64,000 bases of DNA from CAMREV01 sp051656125 (GCA_051656125.1 JBOGBH010000052.1:124001-188000), one strand, 5' to 3'. Numbered from the stretch's first letter, positions 22,988 to 34,205 are shown. The notes: generated by a model not told the origin, from the sequence alone. Translations and numbers: made by a program.

Positions 22988-25378
22988 TTATTTAGTAATT
23001 AAATTTAATATTTTGTTTTTAACAAAAATTACTTTAACAATTTCTTTGTTATTCAGATAAATTTTAACCTTTTCATTATTCTTAGCCAAAATTAGTAATT
23101 CTTCTTCACTAATATGATTTTTAACTTTAAGGACATCTCTAACTTTACTATTGACTTGAATAGGAATATTAATTAATTCGTTATCTAAGTTGATTGACTC
23201 TATTTTTGGTCATTTTTCTTTAGTAATGCTATCATTTGATTTGAAGAAATTTAAGTTAATTTCTTCTGCAACAAATGGAGCATAACAAGAGAGAATTATT
23301 AAAAAGTTTTTTAAGTATTCTTTTTTAATTTCAGATACCTTGTAACAAGCATTAATAAAAACCATCATGTCAGAAACACCTAAATTAAATTGGAGTTTTT
23401 CAATATTATTTGAAACATTATTTAAAAATAATTGATAATCTTTTAATAAAGCATCATTATTAACTTTTTCTTTAATGATCTCTTTTTTATCTTCAAATAG
23501 ATTAAATACCTTTTCAATTCATTTTCTAGAACCCTTTAAAGAATCATCACTTCATGCTAAAGATGAATTTAATGGCCCCATGAACATTTCATAAATTCTT
23601 AGTGAATCAGCACCATATTCATTTATTACATCATCAACACTAATAACGTTGCCTTTTGACTTAGACATTTTTTGGTTATTTTGATCTAAAATCATTCCTT
23701 GATTAACAACAAGTTGAAAAGGTTCTTTATTAGTTACTACACCAATGTCATATAAGAATCTATTTCAGAACCTTGCATATAATAAATGAAGCACAGCATG
23801 CTCTTGGCCACCAATGTAAATATCAACAGGTAATCATCTTTTAAATCTTGTTTTTGCTTCTGCTGAATTTAATGGTGTGTATGTGCCATCATCATTCTTT
23901 AAAATATAAGCTAAGTAATATCAACAAGAACCTGCTCATTGTGGCATTGTGTTTGAGTCTCTACGATATTTCTTATTATTTATTTCTACATTAATTCAAT
24001 CAGTTAGATTCGATAATGGTGAAGTACCATCTTTTGAGGGAGTTATATTATTAGTTTTTGGTAAAACTAGCGGCAAGTCTTCAATTAATTCAATATTATT
24101 ATTTTCATCATAAAGAATTGGAAATGGTTCTCCTCAATATCTTTGTCTACTAAATAATCAGTCTCTTAATTTATAGTTTACTTTTTTAAAACCTAGCTTA
24201 TTATCTTCTAAATATTTGATAACTTTTAATTTTGCATCAATATAATTTAATCCATTAATAAATTCTGAATTAATCATCTTATTGTCTTTGACTATTTCAA
24301 TAAATTCTAGATTATATTTTAAGGCAACTTTTTTATCTCTTTCATCAAATGATGGAACTCCCATAACTATTCCTGATGCATATGTTCCAATTACATAGTC
24401 TGCAATAATGATAGGAATTTCTTTTTTAGTAATTGGATGAATTGCTACTAAGTTAGTAAGAATAGCATTAGAATCCGTACTTTCTTTTGTTCTTTCAAAT
24501 TCCTCTTTACTTTTTGAAATATTAATGAATTTTTCAACTTCTATATTTTTATTAATTTTTAATTGTTCAATTTTTTTTGACTCTGGACCTATTGCGATAT
24601 AAGTAACTCCAAAGATTGATTCAGGTTTAGAAGTAAATACATTTAAATCTATATTTAAATCCTTAACTTTAAAAATAATTTCAAATCCTTCTGATTTGCC
24701 AATTCATTTTTTTTGAATGTTTTTAAGACCTATTGGTCAATCTATTTCATCAAGTCCTTCAATCAACTTATCGGCATATTCAGTAATTTTTAAAACTCAT
24801 TGTTTCATTGGTTTTTTAACTACAGGATGGTTGCCTCTTTCTGATAGCATTTTTCCAGAATCATCTTTAATAACTTCTTCATTCGCTAAAACTGTACCAA
24901 GATTTTCGCATCAATTAACATCTACTTCTTTTATTTCAGCTAAATTTTGTTTATATAGTTGAGTGAAAATTCATTGCGTTCATTTATAATAATTTTCATC
25001 AGTTGTGTTTACTTCTTTATCATAATCAAAACTGAAACCTATTTTTTTTAACTGATTTCTGAATGTATTAATATTTGTTTCAGTGAATCCGCTTGGATGA
25101 TTCTTTGTTTCTAGTGCATATTGTTCAGCTGGTAATCCAAATGCATCTCAACCGATTGGGTGCAATACATTGAATCCCTTGAATTTTTTATATCTAGCAA
25201 TGATATCAGATGCAACATAACCCTTTGGATGACCAACATGTAATCCACTACCTGAAGGGTATGGAAACATATCCAAAACATAAAATTTAGGTGATAATTT
25301 ATCATCGATGAATTTATATGTTTTCTCATCATTTCATTTTTTAATTCATTTTTTTTCAATTAAATTATGATTGTACAT
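22988..25378 (-). CDS. leuS: leucyl-tRNA synthetase with altered editing motif
   Basis: Charges tRNA-Leu. The 796-aa protein has the class I signatures PYPSGSGLHVGHPKGY (HIGH-type), GWDAFGLPAEQYA, LRDWLFSRQRYWGEP and KMSKSKGN, and a full-length C-terminal region. The CP1 editing domain is present, unlike in some mycoplasmas, and keeps GVPSFDERD with its Asp. However, the threonine-rich TTRPDT motif reads TSKPES, so the two threonines that set editing specificity are Ser. UGA is Trp throughout. The gene is preceded by the lipoprotein array and followed by the cysteine-rich peptide gene. Confidence 0.96.
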
Positions 25379-25448
25379 TTTTTGCTCTTGCTTATTAGTT
25401 TATATTTTATTTATTATAAATACTTATAATGAAAATTATTTATTAAAT

Positions 25449-25477
25449 TAAAAAATAGTGCAAAAAGCACTATTTTT
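25449..25477 (-). terminator. terminator of lipoprotein gene L1
   Basis: AAATAGTGC-AAAAA-GCACTATTT stem with an A run below, giving U's on the minus-strand transcript. Confidence 0.75.
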
Positions 25478-25498
25478 AAATCATTTAATTTTATAAAT

Positions 25499-25996
25499 CT
25501 ATAATAAAGAAATGGTGTTTAGAGGTAATTGATCTAAAAATAGTTTATCAATTTTAATCTCTATAGAGTTTGTTGAAGTGTAATTTTTATTAAAAATAAT
25601 TCTAATAGTAGGGCCCTCAAAAACATTTTGATTTTCTTCAATTATGATGTCTGAAGCAAAAACAACCTTTTCCACAGCTTCAGATTCGGGAACTTTAATT
25701 GCATTAATGTCATTAAAATAAATTATGTTAAATATTGAATCAAAAAGATCCTTAGGTACTTCAGAGTTTCTTGTTCATCCTTTAATAAGCTCCATTTTAT
25801 CATTTGCATTATTTATTAATGTCTGTAAAGATGAAGTAGCTGCTACTTCAAGAGATTCTAAATTCTGGCCTTCAACATACTTTAAAGTTAATAAATGTAC
25901 ACTTGCAGAAGAACAACTAACAATTGGCAAAGTAATAGCTAATGCTGAACCAGCAATTAAAGTTCCTAATAAACTTAATTTTATTTTTTTATTCAT
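25499..25996 (-). CDS. lipoprotein L1 of the tandem array, one module
   Basis: First (most 3') member of the array; 165 aa. The signal peptide is the family standard (MNKKIKLSLLG at the start, LPIVSC lipobox, lipidated Cys28), so the mature protein should be tethered to the outer face of the membrane. One module follows, with the pattern [V-E-K-V-V-F-A-S] ... G-P-T-I-R-I ... Y, weaker than in the others. AAGGAATAAAAT precedes the ATG. It is among the more divergent members and has no close pair in the window. Function unknown; a surface antigen or ligand-binding role is inferred from its localisation. Confidence 0.85.
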
Positions 25997-26100
25997 ATTT
26001 TATTCCTTATTAAATAATTTAAATTATAATTACATACAATTATATTTGTATATACTTATATTTATTATACATTATTTTAATATTTATTTTTAAAAAAAGA

Positions 26101-26491
26101 TTTTAAATTTTAAATAACTTTCAGAAATATATTTTTCTAATAAAGTATTTTTTTCAATTGTAATAATAAATGGTCTTTTTCTCTGTTTTTTTAAATTTGA
26201 TTTTAATATAAATATTAGAAATAAATCTAATATTCAACATAATTTTTTATAAGTTAATATTAATACGGTAAAGTTCAAAATTTGGTATATTAAGAATTGC
26301 ATCTCTTCGAGGTTTGTAATCACTTTTAAAGTTAACCTTTATTTTTGGTGAAAACATTTCAACTTTAACTAAAATAGAGCCTTCTTGGACTTCTGTAATT
26401 TTATGAATAGTAGTTTCGCTAGCAAAAACTAAACTTTCAATAACATCAACACCTTTATATTCATTCTTATCAAGGTCTGTGAAATATAAAT
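26101..26491 (-). repeat. partial duplicate of the 3' part of L4 and its downstream DNA (copy A)
   Basis: This stretch closely matches 27695-28184: the same CAGAAATATATTTTTCTAAT downstream segment and the same final 80 codons of L4. Copy A lacks about 110 bases of the other copy, including the terminator. The match stops abruptly at 26491. Confidence 0.8.
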
Positions 26492-26501
26492 ATAATAACA
26501 T
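26247..26501 (-). pseudogene. truncated lipoprotein copy (C-terminal module only)
   Basis: An 84-codon frame equal, apart from a few substitutions, to the last module of L4: YFTDLDKNEYKGVDVIESL through to the same RININL end. It has no signal peptide, no convincing ribosome-binding site and no terminator of its own. The first residues (MLLYL) come from the DNA at the break. I read it as a by-product of unequal recombination, though the frame is open and could act as donor sequence. Confidence 0.75.
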
Positions 26502-26638
26502 CCAAAATTATTTATATTTTAAGTATATAAATTATTTAATATTAAAAATATTTTTCAATTGTTTCAAAAATAAAAAATAAATATTTCATAAAAAATTTTA
26601 AATTAATTTTTAAAATTCATATTGCTTTTGCAAAATAA

Positions 26639-26658
26639 AAAAGTGCTTAAGCACTTTT
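26639..26658 (-). terminator. palindromic terminator of L3
   Basis: A perfect 20-nt palindrome, AAAAGTGCTTAAGCACTTTT, 23 nt below the L3 stop. It belongs to the GTGC-nnnn-GCAC terminator family of this array. Confidence 0.75.
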
Positions 26659-26681
26659 AAAAGACTAAAAAAATAAATATA

Positions 26682-27554
26682 TTATAATGCCTTACCTATA
26701 ATACCAACCTCAATAAAAAAATTATCAAGATTATATTTGTGATAAAAATTAACCTTTAATAAAGGGCCATTAACATTTTCCCCTGTATTTGGTAATAATA
26801 ATTCATTATGGAAAGTTACACTTTCTATTGTTTTAAGACTATCAACTCTTACACCATTAAAGGTAAAATATAATCTGTCTCTAATAGCTGTTGTCTTGTC
26901 AATTCCAATTGATTCACCAGGTTTTCAACTTTTTAAAATTTCTTCCTGAGCAGATCTATTTTTTGCTTTTATAAAATCCGTTGCAAATAGATCAGTGACA
27001 TTATTTATAGCACTTGTTAATCCAGACTGATTTGGAATTAAATTTACTGAAGCAGTTCCCAAAGAACCAACTTGTATTATAATTTCATCTTTTGAAGTAT
27101 ATTCGCTCGTTAAATGAACTTTTAATTCAGGTCCATTAATTACTTGATCATAAGACGGTAATGTAGTAACACTATTAAAAGTTATCTTTTCAATAACATG
27201 AACTCCAATGATCAAATCACCTTCTTCATTATTGAATTTCAAAATGCTTTTAATTAAATCCGAATATTTAGGAGCTAATAATTCTTCATTTTTTCATGAT
27301 TGTGCAATTGATTTTTTAGCATCATAAGTTAATACAGATTCCATTTCTTCTTTCATTAATTTAGTAACTTCATTTGTAGCATTAGTTAATTCATCAATAT
27401 CTGGAGTTAATATAATACTTGTATCAACTGGAGGGTCAACTGGTGGTGGTGTTTCTTCAGCAGAAGCAGAACAACTAACAATTGGCAGAATAATAGCTAA
27501 AGCAGAGCTAGCAATTAATGACCCCAATAAAGTTAATTTAATTTTTTTATTCAT
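26682..27554 (-). CDS. lipoprotein L3, two modules
   Basis: A 290-aa member with the standard signal peptide and Cys28 lipobox (LPIVSC). After it comes a Pro-rich linker (EETPPPVDPPVD), then two modules: the first (residues about 90-180) ends in SKDEIIIQVGSLG, the second in FFIEVGIIGKAL, each with a V/TIE-x-I/VTF core and a GP-x-LKV strand. The linker and the YDAKKSIAQSW segment are almost the same as in L9, so L3 and L9 are a duplicated pair. AAAAGGAAAAAAT precedes the start. Function unknown. Confidence 0.87.
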
Positions 27555-27694
27555 ATTTTTTCCTTTTATTTAAATACATATTTATATAAGTACATTTTAC
27601 ATTGTTTTTTATAAAAAACAATTTAAATGACTTGGTAAGCTTATTGAAAAATTTTAAATTTAAAACATATTTTTTAATAAAAATATTTTAAATT

Positions 27695-28184
27695 TAAATA
27701 GTTTCAGAAATATATTTTTCTAATAAAGCATTTTTTTCAGTTGAATAATAAATAGACTTTTTTATCTATTTATTTAAATTTATAAATAACGGAATTTTCT
27801 ATATTTAGATCGATTATGATAAAAAATATTTTATTTATAACATTCTATAATTAATTTAAAAAAAAGTGCATATGCACTTTTTTTTAAATTTGATTTTAAT
27901 ACAAAGATTAGAAATAACCCTAATATTCAACATATTTTTTTATAAGTTAATATCAATACGGTAAAGTTCAAAATTTGGTATATTAAGAATTACATCTCTT
28001 CGAGGTTTGTAACCACTTTTAAAGTTAACCTTTATTTTTGGTGAAAACATTTCAACTTTAACTAAAATAGAGTCTCCTTGAACCTCTATAATTTTATTAA
28101 TAGTAGTTTCGCTAGCAAAAACTAAACTTTCAATAACATCAACACCTTTATATTCATTCTTATCAAGGTCTGTAAAATATAAAT
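27695..28184 (-). repeat. copy B of the duplicated segment (3' part of L4 plus flank)
   Basis: Source or sister of the partial copy at 26101-26491. It includes the end of L4, its palindromic terminator and about 160 bases beyond. Together with the region up to 27555 this accounts for the gap between L3 and L4; no gene is seen in that gap. Confidence 0.8.
27858..27885 (-). terminator. perfect palindromic terminator of L4
   Basis: Eight As, GTGCATATGCAC, eight Ts: a perfect 28-nt palindrome. The same core recurs after several other genes of the array. Confidence 0.85.
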
Positions 28185-28479
28185 TGTCTATAATTCCCTT
28201 TGATTGAGCTTCAGATAATTCAGTTCCTTCTTTTCATTGTTTTGCAAGATCTTGTTGAGCTTCAAAACTTAAAAGACTTTTCATTTCCTCTACAAGAATT
28301 TCCATTGTTTTATCTTCTGCAATTTTATTATTAAAAACTTTATATAATAGAACATTTTCAACATTATTAGTAGCTGTATAACTACCAGTACTACTAAAAC
28401 TCACTATTGGTAGTGTAACTACTAATGCACTTGTTGTTAATAAGCTACCTAATAAACCTAATTTTAATTTTTTATTCAT
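27940..28479 (-). CDS. lipoprotein-family protein L4 with mutated lipobox Cys
   Basis: A 179-aa member with one module ending in FELYRININL. Its signal peptide is of the family type, but the lipobox reads LPIVSF: the codon for the lipidated Cys is TTT instead of TGT/TGC. Residue 28 is therefore Phe, and the protein cannot be lipidated there; it may stay membrane-bound by its uncleaved signal or be secreted. The rest of the frame is intact. Its 3' portion has been copied to 26247-26501. AAAGGAAAG lies before the ATG. Confidence 0.82.
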
Positions 28480-28571
28480 TTTCTTTCCTTTAATACAAAT
28501 TTATTTTATATTGAAATTATATATTCATTTAATAAAAATGATTTAAAATTTTTTATATATTAAATTAAAAT

Positions 28572-28595
28572 AAAAAAGTGATTTAACACTTTTTT
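28572..28595 (-). terminator. terminator-like hairpin of L5
   Basis: AAAAAGTG-ATTTAA-CACTTTTT, an 8-bp stem with flanking A/T runs, between L4 and L5. Confidence 0.65.
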
Positions 28596-28687
28596 ATAAA
28601 TTCAATAATTACTTATCTAAAACAATACCAATAAAAATAATATATTTTAATTTAATCAATAATATGTATAATTATTTTTTGTAAAAA

Positions 28688-28727
28688 TTACTATAATATT
28701 TTTAATTTAATAAAAGTATTATAGTAA
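28688..28727. repeat. 11-bp inverted repeat in the L4-L5 gap
   Basis: TTACTATAATA and TATTATAGTAA form a perfect 11-bp stem around an 18-base AT loop. The 317-base gap from 28480 to 28796 holds only this and the hairpin at 28572; no gene is seen. Confidence 0.6.
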
Positions 28728-28796
28728 GCAACCTAATCCAATTATTTAAAATTTTATTTAATTTCCATAATTTCTATATATATTTTAAAAATTAGA

Positions 28797-29657
28797 TTAT
28801 AAAGCTCAGCCTATGTTAGAAGTTGAAAGCATAAAATCTTGAGGGGTGTCATAACCCAATTTAAAATTAATCTTTAAAATAATATTTTCAACAGATTCTC
28901 CTTTATTTGGTAATTCTGGAACACTATAAAAAGTTACACTTTCCATTACATCTTTAGAAGGAAGCGAAAGATTACCCAATTTAAAATTCACAAAATTCTT
29001 TTCACCAAAGAAGAAATAATCTAGATAACCAGGGACTTCTTCACCTATTTTTCAGCTATTTAACAATTCTTTTTGTTCATCTCTAGTTTTGGCATCAGAA
29101 AATACGTTATTAAAAGGAATAGTAGCATAATCATTTGCTTGTGATTGGTTTTCTATAGTTATATCATCAAGAGCTACGCCTAAAGATTGAGAACTAATTA
29201 AAATATCAGAAGGTGAAGTGTATTTGCTATTAATAATAACTTTTAATTTTGGTGATAAAATAATACCCCCAGCACTAGGTACTTCTCCATTATTGTAAAA
29301 AATTACACTCTCAATAACATCTATGCCTTTAAAGTCTTTACCATCAGAATTCTTAAAATTTAATTTATTTTTAATTGCATCCATATAAGCGGAATTTATC
29401 ATTTCGTTTTCTTTTCATTCATTTACAATGTTTTTTTGGGCTTGATTAGTTTTTGTAAATTGTAATTCATATTTTAAAAGTTTAGCAACAGATTTTTCAA
29501 CTGCCTTCAAATCATCTTCATTTGCAAATAATGTATTATTAGTAATTATTTCTTCCTCTTCACTAGATGCAGAACAACTAACTATTGGTAAAATAATAGT
29601 TAAAACTGAACTAGCAATTAAAATACCTAATAAACTTAATTTCATTTTTTTGTTCAT
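28797..29657 (-). CDS. lipoprotein L5, two modules, mosaic
   Basis: A 286-aa member with standard signal peptide and Cys28 (LPIVSC), then an acidic stretch (SSEEEEIITNN). The first half is close to L6 and L7 (AKTNQAQKN-type segment and DFKG-DVIESVIFY). The last module (VNFKLGNLSLPSKDVMESVTFY ... LKINFKLGYD) instead matches the last module of L8. The gene therefore looks recombined from two sub-families. The final codons pass a UGA (W-A-L-stop). An AGGTGAAACC sequence lies before the ATG. Function unknown. Confidence 0.86.
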
Positions 29658-29736
29658 GGTTTCACCTTTTTATAAAATTTATTTATATAAAAATTATATA
29701 CTTCTTTTTTATAAATATTTATTGAGATTTTATTTG

Positions 29737-29765
29737 AAAAATAATAAGGCTAATCTTATTTTTAA
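29737..29765 (-). terminator. possible terminator of L6
   Basis: AATAAG-GCTAAT-CTTATT hairpin with AT flanks, between L5 and L6; weaker than the GTGC family. Confidence 0.4.
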
Positions 29766-29827
29766 TGATTATTTTATTAAATTATATTTCAACTTTTTTA
29801 AAAATTTATTTTTAATAATTCAAATAA

Positions 29828-30700
29828 TTATATATGTGAGGCAACACCAATTATATCAATATCAATGACAATATCAGCGTTTGGAGCATATTCAGGTTTT
29901 AAATTGATTTTTATTTGAGGACCTAAAGTGAATCCTCCTGGATGAGGTAATTTTCTAGGCTCGCTATTAAAAGTTATACTTTTAATTACATCTTCACCAT
30001 AAAATGGTTTAGTACCGATAACAAATGCTACATTTTTTTTAAATTCATCTTGATATGGAATTTTTATTTCCGAATCTTTTGTTCAACTATATAAAAGCGC
30101 TTCTTGTTCAGCTCGCGTATTTAAAATACTAAACTCATCAGTGAAATTAGTTCATAACTTTGCTATGGCTCTTCCAAATTCGCCTTCATCATCATATGGT
30201 ATTATATCACCTAGAACCTTTCCTAAAGATTGAGAACTAATTAAAATATTAGAATATGAAGTGTATTTGCTATTAAGAACAACTTTTAATTTTGGTGATA
30301 AAATAGTATCACCAACATTAGGTAATATTCCATTCTCATAAAAAATTACACTTTCAATAACATCTTCGCCCTTAAAGTCTATACCATCAGAATTCTTAAA
30401 ATTTAATCTATTTTTAATTGCTTTTATATAAGCATCAGGTATAATTTCGTTTTCTTTTCACTCATTTACAATGTTTTTTTGGGCCTGATTAGTTTTTGCA
30501 AATTCTAATCTATCTTTTAAAATTTTTGTAATAATTTCTTCAACAGCCTTTAAATCATTTTCATTTACAAATAATTTATTATTAGTAATTATTTCTTCCT
30601 TTTCACTAGATGCAGAACAACTAACTATTGGTAAAGTAATAGTTAATGTTGAACCAAAAATTAAAGTTCCTAATATACTTAATTTTATTTTTTTGTTCAT
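29828..30700 (-). CDS. lipoprotein L6, two modules
   Basis: A 290-aa member very close to L7 along its whole length: same length, same IITKILKDRLEFAKTNQAQ stretch, same IIPYDDEGEFGRAI linker between modules, and last module ending in the PEYAPN-ADIVIDIDIIG pattern. The signal peptide carries LPIVSC with Cys28. UGA is Trp at each inter-module Trp. A recent tandem duplication with L7 is the simplest reading. Surface-exposed lipoprotein; function unknown. Confidence 0.87.
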
Positions 30701-30905
30701 GGTTTTACCTTTATATAAAATTTATTTATATAATTATTATATATTTTTTTTAAAAAAAGCAATAATTGTTGTTTCAAAACTATTTATGGAGATTTTATTA
30801 TAAAAATAATAATATTAAAATTATTATATAAGAAATGTTTTCATAACTTATATTTCAAAATTTTTTAATGTAATTTTAATTTTATATTATTTGATTTATA
30901 AAAAT

Positions 30906-30929
30906 AAAAAAGTGCATATGCACTTTTTT
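30906..30929 (-). terminator. orphan palindromic terminator
   Basis: Six As, GTGCATATGCAC, six Ts. It lies 560 bases below the L7 stop, with no intact gene directly above it; it probably marks the end of a lost lipoprotein gene. Confidence 0.7.
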
Positions 30930-30934
30930 ATAGT

Positions 30935-31435
30935 TTAAAGGTAAATATATTATAAAGCAATAAATATTTTATAACTTGTGAATAATAGAAAATTAGTTAA
31001 AATATATTCTTATTTTTAATTGAATGTTTGTAATAGATTCATCTGTGGTTTTTAATTCTAGTGTATTTTAATAAATTAAACTTTTCAAATAACTCATTAA
31101 ATTCAAAAATAACATTTTTAATTTTAAAAGTTTCAGCTAAAAAATTATTAAATAATTTAGAAGATATTTATTCTTCAATACTAAACTATCTAAAAATGCT
31201 TGTTTAGTTTTATGATCCAATAACAAGTTTTGCTTGCTTCCGAAATTAAAATTTTAAGTGTATTAGTAAGAGTTACATCAACGATAATTGAATTAAGAAT
31301 AAAACAATATCCCCTAAAATTTATCGTAAATTACAATTTTAATTTAAAATTTTGTTTTCTAAAGTTTAATTATTTTTTTAAAAAAAGAAAGAGATATATT
31401 TATAAAAATTAAATTTTTGTCAAAACGAAATAATT
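30935..31435 (-). pseudogene. probable relic of a lipoprotein gene
   Basis: No open frame is conserved, but around 31190-31228 the sequence resembles the inter-module Gln-Ala-Leu-Leu segment of L6 and L7, and an orphan terminator of the array type sits at the 3' side. Start and signal peptide are not recognisable. I see nothing else in this stretch. A weak call. Confidence 0.35.
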
Positions 31436-31451
31436 TTTCTGTTTTATTATG

Positions 31452-31476
31452 AATAAAAGTGACCTAACACTTTTTA
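31452..31476 (-). terminator. terminator of L7
   Basis: AAAAGTG-ACCTAA-CACTTTT hairpin, 14 nt below the L7 stop. Confidence 0.65.
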
Positions 31477-31489
31477 ATAATTCAAATAA

Positions 31490-32362
31490 TTATATATACG
31501 CAGCAAGTCCAATAATACCAATATCAATTAAAATATCAGTGTTTGGAGCATATTCAGATTTTAAATTAATTTTTATTTGAGGACCCAAAGTCACTTGTCC
31601 AGCAGAAGGCAATTTTTTTGGCTCGCTATTGAAAGTTATGCTTTCAATTACTTGATCGCCATAAAATGGTTCAATACCAACCACGAATGCCACACTCTTT
31701 TTAAATTCGTCTTGATATGAGGTTTTCATTTCTTTGTTTTTTGCCCAACTGTTTAAAAGTGCTTGTTGTTCGGCTCTTGTACTTAAATTTTTAAACTCAT
31801 TACCTAAATTACTTTGTAAATTTACAATAGCTCTTCCAAATTCCCCTTCATCATCATATGGTATTATATCATCTAAAACCTCTCCTAAAGGTTCAGGTTT
31901 AATTAAAATATCATAAAATGAAGAGTATTCACTCTTAAGAAAAACTTTTAATGTCGGCGGAGAAATAATATCACCAACACCAGGTACTATTCCATTCTCA
32001 TAAAAAATTACACTTTCAATAACATCTACACCCTTAAAATCTATATCATCAGAGTTTTTAAAATTTAATCTATTTTTAATTACATCTATATAAGCTTGAG
32101 GTATAATTTCATTTTTTTTTCATTCATTTAAAATGTTTTTTTGAGCTTGATTAGTTTTTGCAAATTCTAATCTATCTTTTAAAATTTTTGTAATAATTTC
32201 TTCAACAACTTGTAAATCGCTTTCATTTACAAATAATTTATTATAATTAATCGTTTTTTCTTCTTCGCTAAATGCTGAACAACTAGCTATTGGTAAAGTA
32301 ATAGCTAAAGATGAACTGACTATAAAAATTCCTAATAAACTTAATTTAATTTTTTTATTCAT
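31490..32362 (-). CDS. lipoprotein L7, two modules
   Basis: A 290-aa member, the same length as L6 and nearly collinear with it. The lipobox is LPIASC (Ala at -2 where the others have Val). After the signal comes SEEEKTINYNKLFVNESD, then module 1 (DFKGVDVIESVIFY), an IIPYDDEGEFGRAI linker and module 2 (GDQVIESITFNSEPKKLPSAG ... LKSEYAPNTDILIDIGIIG). One inter-module Trp is TGG here where L6 uses TGA, consistent with drift after duplication. Function unknown. Confidence 0.87.
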
Positions 32363-32640
32363 GATTTTGCCCTTTTATAAAATTTATTTATATATATATT
32401 ATATATATTTTTTTTCTTTTTCAAATATTCAAGGTATTTATGATTTCAATACATTAAAAATTTGCCTTAAATCAAAATTAATTTACTTGAGTTTAACAAT
32501 ATTAAAAAATTAATTATATTTAATTATATAAATTAATTCATATTAAAAATAATGTTCAATTGTTTATCTTAAAAATAAAAAAATTTTTATATATTTATTT
32601 TTTATTAAAAGTTGTCAATATTTATTATTTATTTTTTTAG

Positions 32641-32700
32641 ATTTAGACAAATAACTATTTTCAAGGTAATAGTTAAAAATGAACTAGCATTTAAAAATAA
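32641..32700 (-). pseudogene. relic of a lipoprotein signal-peptide region
   Basis: The bases here match, with many changes, the reverse of the conserved signal-peptide codons of the array (a CAA-ATAACTATT...GGTAATAGTTAA-like run). No frame remains. The rest of the 442-base gap between L7 and L8 shows only AT-rich DNA. Confidence 0.5.
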
Positions 32701-32761
32701 TATAAAACTTTGTTATATTTTTTAAATTTATATTGGATTATTTATTAATTTAAAAGAAAAT

Positions 32762-32784
32762 AAAAAAGTGCATATGCACTTTTT
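32762..32784 (-). terminator. palindromic terminator of L8
   Basis: Six As, GTGCATATGCAC, five Ts, 20 nt below the L8 stop. Confidence 0.8.
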
Positions 32785-32804
32785 GTAATTGAGAAGCAAT
32801 TGTA

Positions 32805-34052
32805 TTATAAAGCTATTGCTATATCATCACATTTAAGTATAAAATCTTCAGCTGGATCATAGCCAATTTTAAAATTAATTTTTAATTGAATAGAAATAAA
32901 TTCTCCTGTTTTAGGTAATTCTGGTACATTATGAAATGTTATTTTTTCAATTACTTCTTCCGGAATAAAAATATCATCACCAATTTTAAAATCTAAATTA
33001 AATCCTGGAAAATTAAAATTTTCAAAAAATAATTCAATTTTACCTGCTTCCTCACCTATTACAAAACTATCTAAAACTGATTGTTGAGCTTCTCTACTAC
33101 CAGCTCCATTGAAATAAGGAAGAATAACATTTATAGCAGCCCTACTAGCTAAAGAAATACCTTGAATATGTTCACGAACAAAAGAAATATCATCTAATGC
33201 CAATCCTAAATCTCCAACTTGAATTAAAACATCATCACTTGAAACATATTCACTTTTAAGAATGACTTTTAATTTAGGACCATAAATAACTCCACTATTA
33301 GGGATTTCAATATTATTATTAAAAATTACACTTTCAATAACTTCATCTCCACTGATTAATTGATCTTTAGAATCTTTAAAAACTAAAATTTCTTTAACTC
33401 GTTCGAAATATAAAGAAGGAATCTCGCTGCCAGCTTGTCAATTAATTACAACATTTCTTTGTGCTTGACCAGTCTTTGTACCAACCAATTCATTTTTTAA
33501 AAATTCAGTAATTTCAGTGGCAGCAACATTTAAGTTACTAAGAACTGCACTTACTAAAGTACGTGAATCACCATCTGCTAAAGCTGCATTTCCTAAAGAA
33601 CCAGCTTGAATTATAATATCATCTTTTGAAGTATAACTATCTTTAAAATTAACTTTTAACTTTGGTCCAACAATAGGTTCACCTGATTCAACTTTTGTTT
33701 CAGAATTAAAAGATACACTTTCAATGACATCTTCATTGATATCTTTACCACCAGAATCAACAAATTTTAGAACATTTGTGATTATTTTTAAATGATCTGA
33801 ACTTAATTCTTTATTAACTCCTCATGATTTAGCAAGTTTGTCTTGTTCTTCAAAAGTTGCTGCATTTTTCATTTCTTCTTTCAATTTTGTAGTAATAGCA
33901 TTTTCAGCTTCAGCTAAAGTATCTCCAGCTGGCACAACAACAATTTTTTCAGCTTCACTAGATGAAGAGCAACTAACAATTGGCAAAGTAATAGCTAACG
34001 CAGAACCTGCAATTAAAGTTCCTAATAAACTTAGTTTGATTTTTTTATTCAT
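32805..34052 (-). CDS. lipoprotein L8, three modules
   Basis: The longest member, 415 aa. Standard signal peptide, LPIVSC with Cys28. Three modules follow, separated by helical linkers that each contain a Q/E-rich segment and a Trp or Phe: module 1 (about 85-165) ends KDDIIIQAGSLG, module 2 ends SDDVLIQVGDLG, module 3 ends AEDFILKCDDIAIAL. Module 3 is a homologue of the last module of L5. It shows how gene length varies in module steps of about 110 residues. Function unknown. Confidence 0.88.
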
Positions 34053-34205
34053 ACTTTTTTCCTTTATACAAATATTGTATACATATATTTTATATTTTTT
34101 TTTATAAAAAACAACAAAAATGTAATATGAAACTTTTTTTAATTGATTTTATTTTATAAAATAAATAATAAATTTTTAAATAAAAGCTTATGCATTAAAT
34201 AAAAT

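Noticed and set aside
29650..29868. Plus-strand frame between L5 and L6
   Set aside because: Low-complexity Tyr/Phe/Asn-rich translation of AT-rich DNA, overlapping the ends of two real genes.
31230..31412. Plus-strand 60-codon frame in the L6-L7 gap
   Set aside because: No ribosome-binding site and composition of random AT-rich DNA; the stretch is better read as a decayed lipoprotein gene on the minus strand.
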